Source of the DNA: Acidobacteriota bacterium
GTDB taxonomy: Bacteria; Acidobacteriota; Terriglobia; UBA7540
Length of the DNA stretch: 64,000 nt
Reading direction: 5' to 3'
Assembly: GCA_021817045.1 (NCBI GenBank)
Contig: JAKAWG010000014.1
Span: forward strand, 20,873-84,872
Below the pieces are notes generated by a model. It did not search any database. It was given only the letters and a program-made list of their open reading frames with translations, and was not told where the DNA came from. The number at the start of each line of letters is the position of its first letter. Position 1 is the stretch's first letter. This document shows positions 1 through 9,894 of the stretch, piece by piece. Made by a program: the position numbers and the translations under genes.

Positions 1-1
1 T

Positions 2-1444
2 TTACAGATGGGGCAGAGCATCTCCACTACTCAGGACAGCCGCCGGCTGGATGCGAACCAGCCCCGAGGCGGTAATCCGTCTCGCCTCTGGCAACGGATC
101 GCCGAAGCGCTCCACTTCGAGGCGTGCTACGACGTCGAAATCCGACGACGCTGTAATCGTCGCCCAGCGGAACTCGCCCGGCTGAGGTGACGACCCGTTG
201 CAATCGTTGATGAAGACGTTCCCGTCTACCTCTGGAGCCTGCGATTCAAGCCGTCCTTTGAGAACCAAGTCTGTCTCCGCTGCCGGACCTTCTACTAACA
301 CAGGAAGACGCTTTCCGACCAACGCCTTCAACTTGCGCCGCGAAATGCGGCGTTGCAGCGCCAAAATCTTTCTGCGCCTCTGGTGCGAAATTCTGGCAGG
401 GACGAGGTTTGGCAGGCGGAAGGAAGCCGCGGTCTCCTCGTTCGAATAACGAAAGACGCCGAGGCGGTCGAATTGCGCCTCTTCGACAAAATCCAGAAGA
501 ACCCGGAAATCCTCCTCGGTTTCACCGGGAAAACCCGTGATCAGCGACGTCCGTAGCGTCACGCCCGGAATGGCCGAGCGGATTTTTTCCAGCAGTTTCA
601 GGAAGTGCTTACCGCTGGAGCCGCGACGCATACTCTTCAGAACCGGGGCCGCGGCGTGTTGGAGCGGGATGTCGAAATACTTTGCGACGCGCGGTGATTC
701 GGCGACCACTTCGATCAGCGCGTCCGTTACACGATTCGGATAACAGTAAAGAAAGCGGAGCCAAATAAGGCCGGGGATCTGAGCGAGTTCGCGCAGGAGC
801 CGCGCCAGACCGTCGCGCAATCCCAAGTCTTCTCCATAGCTCGTGTTGTCCTGGCCAACCAGAACCAGCTCACGAGCGCCGCGCGCTACCAGGTCTCCGG
901 CCTCCCGCACCACAGACGCGAAGCGTCGTGATCGGAAGCGACCGCGCATCTGCGGAATCACGCAGAACGAGCAGGTGTGATCGCAGCCCTCCGCGATCTT
1001 AATGTAGGCCGATCCCGGGGGACTGGAAATAATGCGAGGGGTGAATTCTTGGTAGAGGTAAGGGGAAGACGGAAGAACGGATTGGCGCGCGCCGTTCGAG
1101 AGTTGGCAGGCCTCGCCCACGCGCTCAAGCTCGTTGGTGCCCATCACATAATCGACTTCCGGGATTTCCTCCAGAATCTGGCTGCGATAGCGCTCCACCA
1201 AGCAGCCGGCTACGACCAACCTTTTCGCAGTGCCTCTCCTTTTGTGCTCTGCCATCTCGAGGATCGTGTCAATCGACTCCTGCTTGGCGGGACCGATAAA
1301 GCTGCACGTATTGACGATAATTATGTCGGCCTGGGAAGCGTCCGCAGTGATTTCGTGGCCTTGGCGGACCAGTGCGCCCAGCATGACTTCGCTGTCCACA
1401 AGGTTCTTGGGACAGCCTAAACTCACCAGTCCGACTTTGGGCAT
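2..1444 (-). CDS. rimO: Ribosomal protein uS12 methylthiotransferase RimO
   Basis: Radical-SAM enzyme that adds a methylthio group to an aspartate of ribosomal protein uS12 in the cytoplasm. The 480-residue product has the three-part family plan. The N-terminal UPF0004 domain holds cluster cysteines at about 11, 47 and 81 (LGCPKN, NTCSF, AGCLVERY). The radical-SAM CxxxCxxC is at 154/158/161 (EGCDHTCSFCVIPQMRGRF), and a TRAM-like region follows near 380-450. The LGCPKNLVDSE opening favours RimO over the tRNA enzyme MiaB. The ATG start gives the expected N-terminus. The tail after the TRAM region is about 30 residues longer than the minimal family form. The stop codon lies at the window edge, so the gene is complete but its downstream side is not visible. 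Confidence 0.95.
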   Translation of the reverse strand: MPKVGLVSLGCPKNLVDSEVMLGALVRQGHEITADASQADIIIVNTCSFIGPAKQESIDTILEMAEHKRRGTAKRLVVAGCLVERYRSQILEEIPEVDYVMGTNELERVGEACQLSNGARQSVLPSSPYLYQEFTPRIISSPPGSAYIKIAEGCDHTCSFCVIPQMRGRFRSRRFASVVREAGDLVARGARELVLVGQDNTSYGEDLGLRDGLARLLRELAQIPGLIWLRFLYCYPNRVTDALIEVVAESPRVAKYFDIPLQHAAAPVLKSMRRGSSGKHFLKLLEKIRSAIPGVTLRTSLITGFPGETEEDFRVLLDFVEEAQFDRLGVFRYSNEETAASFRLPNLVPARISHQRRRKILALQRRISRRKLKALVGKRLPVLVEGPAAETDLVLKGRLESQAPEVDGNVFINDCNGSSPQPGEFRWATITASSDFDVVARLEVERFGDPLPEARRITASGLVRIQPAAVLSSGDALPHL

Positions 1445-1516
1445 AAGCTCCGACAGCCTCGCCAGGATTGGGCTAAGTGATTGCTAACAAAAAAATTCTA
1501 ACACAAACAGGCACGG

Positions 1517-2374
1517 CTATTGAGCCGCCTGCCGCGCGCCGCGCCGCCCTGGCCGCTGGCACGCGGGGCAAAAGTGGCTGCTCCGTCCGCAGACCACGAC
1601 GCGGCGGATCGTCACTCCGCAGCGCGGACACGGAAGCCCCGTTCTGGCGTATGCCTGGAGGCGAGGCTCGAATTGGCCCGGATGGCCCTCGATGTCAACG
1701 TAGTCGCGGAAGCTCGTTCCCTGCAGCTTAACCGCCCGCCGCAAAACGCGGCGGACAACGAGGAGCAGAGCTTGGGCTGCGGTTCCGGAAAGCGCTCCGG
1801 CCGGCGTCTTAGGATGAATGCGCGCTGCAAACAGCGCTTCATCCGCGTAGATGTTGCCCAGGCCAGACAGCATCCGCTGGTTCAAAAGCCATCCCTTGAT
1901 CGCGCCGCTCCGACCGCGGAGGGTGTGTTGAAATTGCCGGGATGTAATTTCCAGGGCGTCCGGGCCGAGGGCGCCAAAAACTCTTTGCGTCTCGCACGCC
2001 GTGCAGCAACGGAGCATTCCGAACCGCCGTGGATCGCGGAAGCGCAGCTCTTCGCCGTCTTCGCCGAGGCTGATCCGCACGTGCGTATGTGGCAGGATAG
2101 GCGCATGGCGAGCAGAGACAACAAGCTGCCCCGTCATGCCGAGTCGCACCATAAGGTGCCCTGCCTCGCTACCGTTCGAGGCCAGGCTGATAGCCAGGGT
2201 CTTGCCCTTGCGCCGCACAGACCCGATCCGCCGTCCTTCCAGGAAGTCCCGGAAGGCGTCGGGCTCGCCGCGGATCACGAGCGGGTTCAAGACTTCGATC
2301 GGCCCAATCCGACGTCCGGTAACGCGGCGTTCAAGCCCGCGGCGGACTGTTTCAACTTCTGGAAGCTCGGGCAT
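1517..2374 (-). CDS. mutM: Formamidopyrimidine-DNA glycosylase
   Basis: Bifunctional base-excision repair enzyme that removes 8-oxoguanine and formamidopyrimidine and nicks the abasic site. The product (285 aa) begins MPELPEVETVRRGL, giving the catalytic Pro2 and Glu3 after Met removal. The H2TH region (RMLSGLGNIYADEALF) is intact. A C-terminal zinc finger has Cys 249, 252, 269 and 272 (CPRC...FCPAC). Length is normal (about 270-290), and the residues after the finger are a basic tail. It lies 72 bases after rimO on the same strand, so it may be co-transcribed or have its own start. Nei is the alternative family, but the sequence fits Fpg/MutM better. Confidence 0.95.
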   Translation of the reverse strand: MPELPEVETVRRGLERRVTGRRIGPIEVLNPLVIRGEPDAFRDFLEGRRIGSVRRKGKTLAISLASNGSEAGHLMVRLGMTGQLVVSARHAPILPHTHVRISLGEDGEELRFRDPRRFGMLRCCTACETQRVFGALGPDALEITSRQFQHTLRGRSGAIKGWLLNQRMLSGLGNIYADEALFAARIHPKTPAGALSGTAAQALLLVVRRVLRRAVKLQGTSFRDYVDIEGHPGQFEPRLQAYARTGLPCPRCGVTIRRVVVCGRSSHFCPACQRPGRRGARQAAQ

Positions 2375-2464
2375 GACAATTCCGGCCGGGTGTCATTAGA
2401 GCAGCGAACCGGGCATCAACTCTTCAACAAGGCCTTGACCCGGGACGCTGGCTGATGGAGAAGG

Positions 2465-2770
2465 TCACACGGCTACCATTATGGCGCCATCCTCGATTTT
2501 CACCGCGTAGGTCGAAAGCTTTTGAGATTGATCATCACAATTTTCTCCCGTGCGGATGTCATACTGCCATCCGTGCCACGGACATGTCACGATGGCGCCA
2601 TCGACTTCTCCTTCGTTCAGCGGCCCGCCGCGATGAAGGCAGGTGTTATCGAGCGCGTAGACGGTTCGCTCGACATTACAGAGGAAGATCGTTTTGCCGC
2701 CCGTTTCCACGGCCGTGCAGTTGCCGGGTTTGAGCCCAGCGAGGTCGGCTACCTTTACAAACTCAGCCAT
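2465..2770 (-). CDS. Rieske [2Fe-2S] ferredoxin-like protein
   Basis: Small soluble Rieske protein of 101 residues with no signal peptide or membrane segment. The cluster ligands are visible: Cys44 and His46 (NTCLHRGGPL) and Cys63 and His66 (CPWHGWQY). Such stand-alone proteins act as electron carriers for oxygenases or resemble the small nitrite-reductase subunit NirD. No oxygenase or reductase partner lies nearby, so the partner is unknown. The ATG at 2770 is preferred over a TTG one codon upstream because a GGAGG ribosome site sits 5 bases before it. The gene lies between the FN3 lipoprotein and mutM on the same strand. Confidence 0.88.
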   Translation of the reverse strand: MAEFVKVADLAGLKPGNCTAVETGGKTIFLCNVERTVYALDNTCLHRGGPLNEGEVDGAIVTCPWHGWQYDIRTGENCDDQSQKLSTYAVKIEDGAIMVAV

Positions 2771-2798
2771 CAAGCCTCCAGAATCAATGTGTCTAAGG

Positions 2799-3914
2799 TC
2801 AGCGCGTTTCCACCGTGACCGAGGTGGAACGCGAGCTTTCGTTACCGTTCACATCGACCGCAGTCACCCAATAAGTATAACGTCTTCCGGGGATCACGGT
2901 GTGGTCCTGAAAGGTTGGCGTGCGCAGCAACGAGCTGTTCAGCCGCTTGGGCGGTTCGTTGCCTTCTCGGTAGACGTTATATCCGGCGACGCCGGCGGCT
3001 GTGCTTGGATTCCAGATCAACTGCATCGCCCCCATCGCATAGACCGCTTCAAGACCGTTCGGTGGCGGAGGAGGATAGATGTTGCGGGGAATGATCTCGG
3101 TGGGCTTTGAGTCGTCACTCTCCGCCGTATAGCCGTTTTTGGCGAAGAGTGCGCGGATGCTGTAGAAATACCTCGTGCCGAAGTCAAACTGGTTATCGGC
3201 GTATGAAGGGCTCCTCGTGGAGGCGTAGGGCGACCGGGCGAATTGCTTCAGACCTCGATAGACGCGGTATCCCGAAAGCGGGGCGAGCGGTTTGTGGCTA
3301 AGTCCACGCGCGGGCGGAGACCATCGCAGTTTCAGAGCGTGAGGCGCTTCAACCACACGCAGACCCGTGATGGGAGACGAAACGTTGAGCAGTTCCGTGC
3401 GCGCGAGATTGGAAACATCGCTCCGGCGGGGCCGTCCACGGAAGCTTCGCGTGAGCGTAACGACCGCGAACGTAAACAGGTTGTCGAGCTCGGAGTCGAA
3501 CTGCTGCGGCGAGAGGCGGTCCTCATAGATAATCTGGCTGCCGTGCTGAAACTTCGTTCGTGCGGCCGGCTTGAGATCTAACCACGGATGGACAGCGAGG
3601 AAGGGCACGGCGTACGGCTGACCGGGCGGTGAAATCTGCCGGAAGATTTGGATTTCAACCGGTTTAGTCAGGAGACGCCCGTCTGTAGCGCGCTGTGGCA
3701 TTGTAAAACTTAGGCGCAGCGTCCGGCCGGCCTGCGTGACACGGATGTCATTAACTTTTTCAGGGATTTGAATTCGAGGAGGTCTGGGAGGGCCTTCGGC
3801 GGCGCACGCACCCAATATGCAGGCTGCGGATATGGCCGGGATCAAGCGAAGACGGCGGCTCGCGATGCGCAATCGGGTTCGGGAGGTATGGAGGGGGCGG
3901 CTACGCCGGGTCAC
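2799..3914 (-). CDS. Fibronectin type III domain lipoprotein
   Basis: Predicted exported lipoprotein of up to 371 residues. A basic N-terminus is followed by a hydrophobic stretch and a lipobox-like LGACAAEG near residues 34-41. A proline-rich linker ([10 protein letters not shown]) follows, then two or three FN3-like beta domains. Typical FN3 phrases are [25 protein letters not shown]...SGYRVYRG and [21 protein letters not shown] role in envelope or surface binding is inferred from fold only. The GTG start overlaps the hslU stop by three bases (GTGA), which suggests translational coupling. A start closer to the hydrophobic stretch is possible, since the basic leader is long. Confidence 0.8.
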   Translation of the reverse strand: MTRRSRPLHTSRTRLRIASRRLRLIPAISAACILGACAAEGPPRPPRIQIPEKVNDIRVTQAGRTLRLSFTMPQRATDGRLLTKPVEIQIFRQISPPGQPYAVPFLAVHPWLDLKPAARTKFQHGSQIIYEDRLSPQQFDSELDNLFTFAVVTLTRSFRGRPRRSDVSNLARTELLNVSSPITGLRVVEAPHALKLRWSPPARGLSHKPLAPLSGYRVYRGLKQFARSPYASTRSPSYADNQFDFGTRYFYSIRALFAKNGYTAESDDSKPTEIIPRNIYPPPPPNGLEAVYAMGAMQLIWNPSTAAGVAGYNVYREGNEPPKRLNSSLLRTPTFQDHTVIPGRRYTYWVTAVDVNGNESSRSTSVTVETR

Positions 3915-5305
3915 AGGATGTACCGGCTCAAGTCCTGGTTCTTGACAATGTCGGCCAACTCTTTTTGGACGTAGTCCATGTCAATGCGAACGGTCTTCTT
4001 CTTCAGGTCAGGCCCCTCGAAAGAGATCTCGTCGAGCAGCTTTTCCATAATCGTGTGGAGGCGCCGGGCGCCGATGTTTTCCGTTTGCTCGTTGACCAGC
4101 GCGGCGAAGCGCGCGACTTCTTCAAGCGCCTCGTCAGAGAAACTGAGTTTGATGCCTTCGGTTTCGAGCAGCGCCGTGTACTGCTTGACGAGGGCGCTCT
4201 TCGGCTCCTTGAGAATGCGAATGAAATCCTCCGTGGTCAACGAGTGTAACTCGACCCGGATCGGAAAGCGGCCCTGAAGTTCCGGGATCAGGTCCGAGGG
4301 TTTACTCACGTGGAAGGCGCCGGCGGCGATGAAGAGGATGTGGTCCGTTCTCACCATGCCGTAGCGGGTGTTCACGGTGGTCCCTTCGACGATGGGGAGG
4401 ATGTCGCGCTGCACGCCCTCGCGGCTCACGTCTGGCCCGTGGCCGTGCTCGCGGCCGGCGATCTTGTCGATCTCATCGAGGAAGATGATGCCGGACTGTT
4501 CAACCCGCTCGACCGCCGCGCGCGTGACCTGATCCATGTCAATGAGTCGGCTTTCTTCGTCCTGAATCAGGTATTCCATCGCTTCCGAAACCTGCATGCG
4601 GCGTTTCTTCGAGCGCTGGCCGAAAAGGCCGGGAATAATGTCTTTGATGTTGATGTCCATCTCCTCGATTCCTTGCGAGGAGACGATTTCGAAAGCCGGG
4701 AAGCTCCGCTCGCGGACGTCGACTTCGACTTGCCGCTCATCGAGTTTCCCTTCGCGTAACTGCGCGCGCAGCTTTTCGCGCGTGCGCTGGCGTTCCTTCT
4801 GCCGCTCGGCCTCGTCCGGAGGAGTCCCGTCGGCGCGTGCGGCAGGACTCGGCGGCAGCAACAGGTCGAGTAGCCTTTCTTCGGCGTTCTGTTCGGCTTT
4901 TTCCTCCACCTCGTTCGCTTTTTCCTCGCGCACCATGTCGATGGCGATTTCCACGAGGTCACGAATCATGGATTCAACGTCGCGCCCGACGTAGCCGACT
5001 TCCGTGAACCGGGAAGCTTCCACCTTGATAAACGGTGAATTGGTGAGGCGGGCCAGACGGCGTGCAATTTCCGTTTTGCCCACGCCGGTCGGGCCGATCA
5101 TGATGATGTTCTTGGGCAGGATCTCTTCGGCCAGGTCTTCAGGAAGCTTTTGCCGGCGCAGCCGGTTGCGGAGGGCGATAGCGACGGAACGCTTGGCCTC
5201 CGCCTGCCCCACCACGTGCTTATCGAGCTCCGCCACAATCTGTCGCGGAGTCAGTTCGTCGAGTCCGACCGCTGCTTCGATGCTTTCAGGCAAATAGAAC
5301 ACCAT
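3911..5305 (-). CDS. hslU: ATP-dependent protease ATPase subunit HslU
   Basis: AAA+ unfoldase of the HslUV (ClpYQ) protease, which recognises substrates and threads them into HslV. The 464 residues show Walker A at 71-78 (GPTGVGKT) and Walker B at 273-278 (IIFLDE). Between them is a long charged I-domain (about 110-240). The C-terminal DLSRYIL is the tail that docks into HslV and activates it. Opening residues [17 protein letters not shown] are typical. hslV lies just upstream with a 39-base gap, so the two form a standard hslVU operon. The stop is overlapped by the GTG of the FN3 lipoprotein gene. Confidence 0.97.
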   Translation of the reverse strand: MVFYLPESIEAAVGLDELTPRQIVAELDKHVVGQAEAKRSVAIALRNRLRRQKLPEDLAEEILPKNIIMIGPTGVGKTEIARRLARLTNSPFIKVEASRFTEVGYVGRDVESMIRDLVEIAIDMVREEKANEVEEKAEQNAEERLLDLLLPPSPAARADGTPPDEAERQKERQRTREKLRAQLREGKLDERQVEVDVRERSFPAFEIVSSQGIEEMDINIKDIIPGLFGQRSKKRRMQVSEAMEYLIQDEESRLIDMDQVTRAAVERVEQSGIIFLDEIDKIAGREHGHGPDVSREGVQRDILPIVEGTTVNTRYGMVRTDHILFIAAGAFHVSKPSDLIPELQGRFPIRVELHSLTTEDFIRILKEPKSALVKQYTALLETEGIKLSFSDEALEEVARFAALVNEQTENIGARRLHTIMEKLLDEISFEGPDLKKKTVRIDMDYVQKELADIVKNQDLSRYIL

Positions 5306-5344
5306 CGGAATACGCCCGCCCTCCCATTGTCTTGCCCTTGCTTC

Positions 5345-5869
5345 TCAGAGTTCTTCGATGACCAAGTGCTCGTTCGTGTAAATGCAGATTTGCGCGGAGA
5401 GCGAGAGCGCTTCTTCAACGATCGCTTTCGAGCCGAGCGAGGTGTGCTTGGCTAGCGCGCGCGCCGCCGCCAGCGCATACGGTCCTCCGGACCCAATGGC
5501 GACAATCCCGTCGTCCGGCTCGATCACGTCGCCGTTGCCGCTGACCAGATACGTATTCTTCTCATCCGCCACCAGCAACAATGCTTCCAGGTGACGCAGG
5601 GCGCGGTCCGTGCGCCAGTCCTTGGCGAGTTCCACCACGGCGCGGCTCAGATTCCCGTGGTATTCCTCGAGCTTCTGTTCGAAGCGAGAGAAGAGAGAGA
5701 GCGCATCCGCCGTGCTGCCCGCAAAGCCAGCGAGAATCTTATCGTTGTACAGCCGGCGGATCTTGCGGGCGTTTTGCTTCACGATGCTCTCGCCCATAGT
5801 CACCTGGCCATCGCCACCCATGGCCAGACGGCCGTCGCGACGCACGCTGAGAATCGTCGTCGAGCGCAC
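5345..5869 (-). CDS. hslV: ATP-dependent protease subunit HslV
   Basis: Threonine-protease core of HslUV. The reading frame is open from a TTG at 5890, but the GTG at 5869 is the better start. It has GAGGGG five bases upstream and gives a short propeptide MRS before the catalytic threonine of TTILSVRR, as in other HslV proteins. The resulting 174 residues match family length. Further family signatures are [29 protein letters not shown] and [14 protein letters not shown]. The mature N-terminus is expected at the first Thr of TTI after self-cleavage. It lies directly upstream of hslU. Confidence 0.95.
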   Translation of the reverse strand: MRSTTILSVRRDGRLAMGGDGQVTMGESIVKQNARKIRRLYNDKILAGFAGSTADALSLFSRFEQKLEEYHGNLSRAVVELAKDWRTDRALRHLEALLLVADEKNTYLVSGNGDVIEPDDGIVAIGSGGPYALAAARALAKHTSLGSKAIVEEALSLSAQICIYTNEHLVIEEL

Positions 5870-5904
5870 ACTGTCCCCTCGAATCACCAAGCCTCCAAAC
5901 GGGC

Positions 5905-5910
5905 ATTATA
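5905..5910 (-). promoter_or_regulatory. Possible -10 box for hslVU
   Basis: A perfect TATAAT on the minus strand, about 35 bases upstream of the chosen hslV start, in a short AT-rich stretch. No convincing -35 is seen 16-18 bases upstream, so this is only a candidate. Confidence 0.3.
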
Positions 5911-5927
5911 ACAAATATAAACTACAC

Positions 5928-6707
5928 TCAGCCGGATGGCTGGAACGCGTTAGCAGGATAACTCTCATTATAGCGCGCGGTGAAACGGAACGTCTCCGCA
6001 ACGCGTTCGCCGTTGACGTAACGAACTAGGTGCATCGGAGTCTCGACGCCCTGGACCCGCTGATAATCGGCGTAAACATCCCTGTACTCGTCCTGTTCCT
6101 GCGTCTTTGGATTCAACAGCCGGTACTCAATCTGGATGGGAAGGTGCGTCTGCATGTCCAGATAGAGTTTCACGTCGACCTGCCGGGCGTCGAGGATGTC
6201 CACCACCGAGGTGGGCTGGTTATTCACAAAATCCTGCCCTCCGTTCTGAACGAGCGTACCCGGTTCGTGGATCAGCCGTTGCAATACGTTTTCCAGGCTG
6301 TAGCGGTTGGCCAGTTGCCACTGGCGAATTCGACGCGACGACTGATCGATCAGTCCGTACCGATCGATTTCCCAACCGTCGCCGCCAACGTTGATCAGTG
6401 TTACGGCCTTGTGCTTGCCGAATCCGTAGGAGAGGCGCCGCTTGTCAGGGAATTCCTGCGCGCTTTCGTAATGTACAAACCCTTCAGTCACGCCATCCTG
6501 GATTGAGAAGGCCCGGCCCGTCGTGCTCAAGGTTCTGGCGTCCAGGAACGCCGGTCCGCCGAGCGCCTGAATGGCCTGATTGAGCAACGCCTGCGCCGCC
6601 GGGTTGATGTGCGTTGGCGGCAAGGCTCTTTCCTGCGCTTCGTATACGCGTGGGCAGGATGCGAGCGCCCAGGCACCGATGAGACATATAACGAAAACCC
6701 GCCGCAT
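5928..6707 (-). CDS. Secreted hypothetical protein, LolA-like fold possible
   Basis: 259-residue exported protein with a cleavable signal sequence (MRRVFVICLIGAWALASC). The Cys at the end of that stretch could also make it a lipoprotein, though the following residue is Pro. The rest is a single soluble domain. Phrases such as FVHYESAQEFPDKRR and VDVKLYLDMQTHLPIQIEYR resemble outer-membrane lipoprotein-sorting-like (LolA/DUF4292-type) beta sheets seen in many Acidobacteriota secreted proteins. No catalytic motif is visible and no function is assigned. It is transcribed with the hslVU strand but ends only 58 bases before the hslV start. Confidence 0.65.
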   Translation of the reverse strand: MRRVFVICLIGAWALASCPRVYEAQERALPPTHINPAAQALLNQAIQALGGPAFLDARTLSTTGRAFSIQDGVTEGFVHYESAQEFPDKRRLSYGFGKHKAVTLINVGGDGWEIDRYGLIDQSSRRIRQWQLANRYSLENVLQRLIHEPGTLVQNGGQDFVNNQPTSVVDILDARQVDVKLYLDMQTHLPIQIEYRLLNPKTQEQDEYRDVYADYQRVQGVETPMHLVRYVNGERVAETFRFTARYNESYPANAFQPSG

Positions 6708-6843
6708 GTCTCAAGTATCGCACACCGCGGCCCGCGAAGATGCCCAGTCCTGGACTTGGGGGTCGTGTCTCGGTTTGATTCCTCAACGGCGAGTTGAGCT
6801 CTCCACTGGCGGTCTCACGCCGCTTCGGCAATAAATGGAGACG

Positions 6844-7635
6844 TTACCCCGGACTGGGTGAGGGCGATTTCGACTCAAACTGTGAGAGGATCGTGCTGCG
6901 GATGCGGTCGGCCAGAGGGCCGACGTCTTTGGTCGTCAAACTCGCGGTGGGAATCGGCCGATGGAAAAACACTTCCACCGTGCCCGGACGGACGTGGAGC
7001 GAATCCGGCTTCAACACGGCGCGGCTACCCCGGATGGTAATGGGCGTCACCGGGACGCCGGAACGTACGGCGAGATAAAACGACCCTGTCCTGAACGGGC
7101 CCATGCTTCCGTCGCGACTGCGATGCCCTTCGGGAAACAGAACCACCGGACAGCCGGCGCGGATGCGCTCGGCCGCCTGGTCCAGACTCTTCATCGCCTT
7201 GTGAGGCCGATCGCGGTCCACCGGGATGTGGCCGGAGCGTCGCAGGTGCCAGCCGAGAAACGGCACGTGGAACAGCGTCCGCTTGGCGACAAAGCGGAAC
7301 TGCACCGGCAGGCAAACCAGAAGAATGGGTATATCCATCGCGCTCGGGTGATTGGCGCAAAAGATGGTCGCTCCGGCGCGAGGAATGTTCTCGACGCCTT
7401 CCAGCTTCAGCCGGATACCGCTCGTTTTCAAAATCAGTCGTGACCAGAACCGTGCGCAGCCGTGCTGCCAGCGCCCTCCGGAGTCAACCAGCGAGCCGGC
7501 AAGCGATGCCGCACCGCATACGGCTGTGTAAAAGTAAATCAGCGGATCAATAACGAGGAATGCGCGTAGAAAGCTGAGGGCATCCTTCAAACGGCTGCGC
7601 AACAGCCGCCCGGCCTGGTGTTCTTCGCGCTTCAT
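6844..7635 (-). CDS. plsC: 1-acyl-sn-glycerol-3-phosphate acyltransferase
   Basis: Acylates lysophosphatidic acid to phosphatidic acid in membrane lipid synthesis. The acyltransferase boxes are present: the H(X)4D motif in CANHPSAMDIPILL, the substrate-binding FPEGHRSRDGSMGPF, and the later GVPVTPITIRGS. A hydrophobic N-terminal segment (LIYFYTAVCGAASLAGSLV) anchors it to the membrane. The ATG at 7635 overlaps the last base of the folC stop (TGATG), so it is coupled to folC. A GTG one codon earlier is less likely. Length 263 aa is normal for the family. Confidence 0.9.
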   Translation of the reverse strand: MKREEHQAGRLLRSRLKDALSFLRAFLVIDPLIYFYTAVCGAASLAGSLVDSGGRWQHGCARFWSRLILKTSGIRLKLEGVENIPRAGATIFCANHPSAMDIPILLVCLPVQFRFVAKRTLFHVPFLGWHLRRSGHIPVDRDRPHKAMKSLDQAAERIRAGCPVVLFPEGHRSRDGSMGPFRTGSFYLAVRSGVPVTPITIRGSRAVLKPDSLHVRPGTVEVFFHRPIPTASLTTKDVGPLADRIRSTILSQFESKSPSPSPG

Positions 7636-8996
7636 CACACGAGAGAGCTTGTGGGACGCGGCGCCGCCGCCGGCTCGAGCGCAAGGCGCCCCTCCATGCT
7701 TGCCTGCATGACAGCGCCGACAAGGAACAACGAGCCGCTGACTAACACGACGTCATCCTCCGCACTTGACTGGAAGGCCGCCTCGACGGCGCGCACGGGG
7801 TCCGGCTGAATGACAAAAGATGCTGGCCACCTGCCCGCCCGCGCCAGGATTTCATCCGGCGTGGCCGAGCGGAGCGTCCCGGTTTGCGTGAGGTAAACCT
7901 CCTCGGCCAGCGGAAAAAGCGCGGCAGCGATTTCATCCACCGCTTTATCACGCATCGAGGCGTAAACCAGCCGCAGGCGGCGGTGGGCAAACTCCTCCTT
8001 GACGAACCGGGCCAACTCCCGCGCGGCGGCCGGGTTGTGCGCCCCATCCAGTAGCACCGGTGGCCGCCCATGAATCACTTCCAGCCGTCCCGGCCAGCGC
8101 GTGGCTCGCAAGCCTTCCCGGATAGCGGCCCGAGGAATCTTCATCCTCTGCCGATCGAGCGCGAGCGCAGCGGCCACCGCTGCCGTTGCGTTTTTGATCT
8201 GAACTCTGCCTGCAAGCGACGGGAAGAGGCCCGGAAACGCTTCGCCGTCGAGCTCCAAATCAAAGCTGAATGAGCCGTCGCGGTCGTGAGCCTTCAGAAT
8301 CCGCGCTCGCGCCGGTAAGTCAACCAGCTTGGCTTCGCACTCCCGGGCGCGGCGCCGGATCACTTGGGCTGCTTCTTCGTCTTCGCATCCCGAGAGCACC
8401 GGTCGGTGCGGCCGGATCACTCCGGCCTTTTCCGCTGCAATTGCCGCCCGCGTGTCGCCAAGAAACTGCTGGTGGTCCAGATCAACGTTGGTGATCACCG
8501 CCAGCCGGGGATCGGCGACGTTGGTCGCGTCCAGCCGCCCGCCCATGCCCACTTCCAGCACGGCAAAATCCGCCGCCTGACGCTCAAAATAGAGGAAGGC
8601 AGTCGCCGTGAGGAATTCGAAGAAGCTCAGCCGGGCCCTGAGCTCGCCGCGCGCGATCAGGCGCTCCACGCGCTGCCGGACCACAGTGGCCGCCGACGCC
8701 AGTTCCTCATCGGCAATCTCGCGGCCCGCCACCCGGATCCTTTCGTTCACGCGGATGAGGTGAGGTGAGGTGTAAAGGCCGGTCCGGTAGCCGGCCTGGT
8801 GCAGGATCTCTGCGAGCATTGCGCAGGTCGATCCCTTGCCGTTAGTTCCCGCGACGATTGCCGTGGGGTAGTGAAGCTGCGGGTCGCCAAGCGCCCCGAG
8901 AAGGTGACGGATTGCCGTCAGGTCGAATTTCGCGCGCCCTACCTCGTGCCCAAGGTCGGTGAGATAGCTCACGCATTCCGCGTAATTCATCGGCAT
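7635..8996 (-). CDS. folC: Bifunctional dihydrofolate / folylpolyglutamate synthase
   Basis: Mur-ligase-family enzyme that adds glutamate to dihydropteroate and to folates. The P-loop is AGTNGKGSTCAMLAEIL near residues 49-65. The family phrases VLEVGMGGRLDATNV, ITNVDLDHQQFLG and the C-terminal-domain signature LLDGAHNPAAARELARF are all present. Length (453 aa) is typical. It follows accD by 6 bases and overlaps plsC, so accD-folC-plsC form one transcription unit. That order (accD-folC) is common in bacteria. The last dozen residues are non-conserved and Ala/Pro rich. Confidence 0.95.
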   Translation of the reverse strand: MPMNYAECVSYLTDLGHEVGRAKFDLTAIRHLLGALGDPQLHYPTAIVAGTNGKGSTCAMLAEILHQAGYRTGLYTSPHLIRVNERIRVAGREIADEELASAATVVRQRVERLIARGELRARLSFFEFLTATAFLYFERQAADFAVLEVGMGGRLDATNVADPRLAVITNVDLDHQQFLGDTRAAIAAEKAGVIRPHRPVLSGCEDEEAAQVIRRRARECEAKLVDLPARARILKAHDRDGSFSFDLELDGEAFPGLFPSLAGRVQIKNATAAVAAALALDRQRMKIPRAAIREGLRATRWPGRLEVIHGRPPVLLDGAHNPAAARELARFVKEEFAHRRLRLVYASMRDKAVDEIAAALFPLAEEVYLTQTGTLRSATPDEILARAGRWPASFVIQPDPVRAVEAAFQSSAEDDVVLVSGSLFLVGAVMQASMEGRLALEPAAAPRPTSSLV

Positions 8997-9002
8997 CCTC
9001 GC

Positions 9003-9875
9003 TCACGCGCTGCCTCCCGCGCGCTCGCAGGGGGGAGCTGCAAGCAGGCCCAGCACTCCGGCGAGATAGCCCTTCAGTTCTTTTCGGGGAACGATGGCGT
9101 CCAACATGCCATGTTCAAGCAGGAATTCGGCACGCTGAAAACCGTCGGGCAGCTTTTGGCGGATCGTCTGCTCGATCACGCGCGGTCCGGCAAAGCCAAT
9201 CAGAGCGTCAGGCTCGGCGATGTTCAGATCGCCCAGCATGGCGAAGCTCGCGGAAACGCCCCCCGTGGTCGGATCGGTAAGAACGGAGATGTAGGGAACT
9301 CGGACTTCATCAAGGCCCGCCAGCGAGGCACTGACTTTGGCCATCTGCATCAGGCTGATCGTCCCTTCCATCATTCGCGCTCCGCCCGAACACGATACGA
9401 CAATCAGGGGCACCAGGCCGGCAATCGAACGGTCGATGGCGCGGGCGATCTTTTCTCCCACCACCGCGCCCATGCTCCCGCCAATAAACCGAAACTCCAT
9501 GGCGCAAATATTGACGCGCCGTCCATCCAGCAATCCCTCACCGGAAATGAGCGCATCTCGAAGTCCTGTCTCGCGCTCCGCTTTCTTCAGCCGATCCTTA
9601 TAGCTCTTTGTATCCTTGAAACCAAGCGGATCAGACGACCGCAGATCGGTATCGTGCTCGGTGTATTGTCCGTCGTCAAACAGCATCGCCAGTCTGTCCC
9701 GGGCGGACATGCGGAAGTGGTGAGCACACTTCGGGCAGCAGAACAGGTTCGCTTCGAGGTCCTTTTTCCACAGCGTCTGCTTGCACTTCTCGCACTTCGT
9801 CCAAAGGCCTTCTGTCTGCACCCGCTTCACTTTGGGCGCTTCAAGTGGTTGTTTTTCGCGTCGAAACCAACTCAT
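9003..9875 (-). CDS. accD: Acetyl-CoA carboxylase carboxyltransferase subunit beta
   Basis: Beta half of the carboxyltransferase that makes malonyl-CoA for fatty-acid synthesis. The N-terminal zinc ribbon has Cys28, Cys31, Cys47 and Cys50 (KCEKC...CPKC). The crotonase-fold body shows GLRDALISGEGLL, GGSMGAVVGEKIARA and SCSGGARMMEGTISLMQMAK, followed by DPTTGGVSASFAMLGD. Length 290 aa matches AccD. It is the first gene of accD-folC-plsC. The accA partner is not in this window. Confidence 0.96.
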   Translation of the reverse strand: MSWFRREKQPLEAPKVKRVQTEGLWTKCEKCKQTLWKKDLEANLFCCPKCAHHFRMSARDRLAMLFDDGQYTEHDTDLRSSDPLGFKDTKSYKDRLKKAERETGLRDALISGEGLLDGRRVNICAMEFRFIGGSMGAVVGEKIARAIDRSIAGLVPLIVVSCSGGARMMEGTISLMQMAKVSASLAGLDEVRVPYISVLTDPTTGGVSASFAMLGDLNIAEPDALIGFAGPRVIEQTIRQKLPDGFQRAEFLLEHGMLDAIVPRKELKGYLAGVLGLLAAPPCERAGGSA

Positions 9876-9894
9876 AAGCTAATCTTTCGCTTCC

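Noticed and set aside
1520..2455. 311-codon open frame opposite mutM
   Set aside because: It is the antisense shadow of mutM in GC-rich DNA; no family features and no ribosome site.
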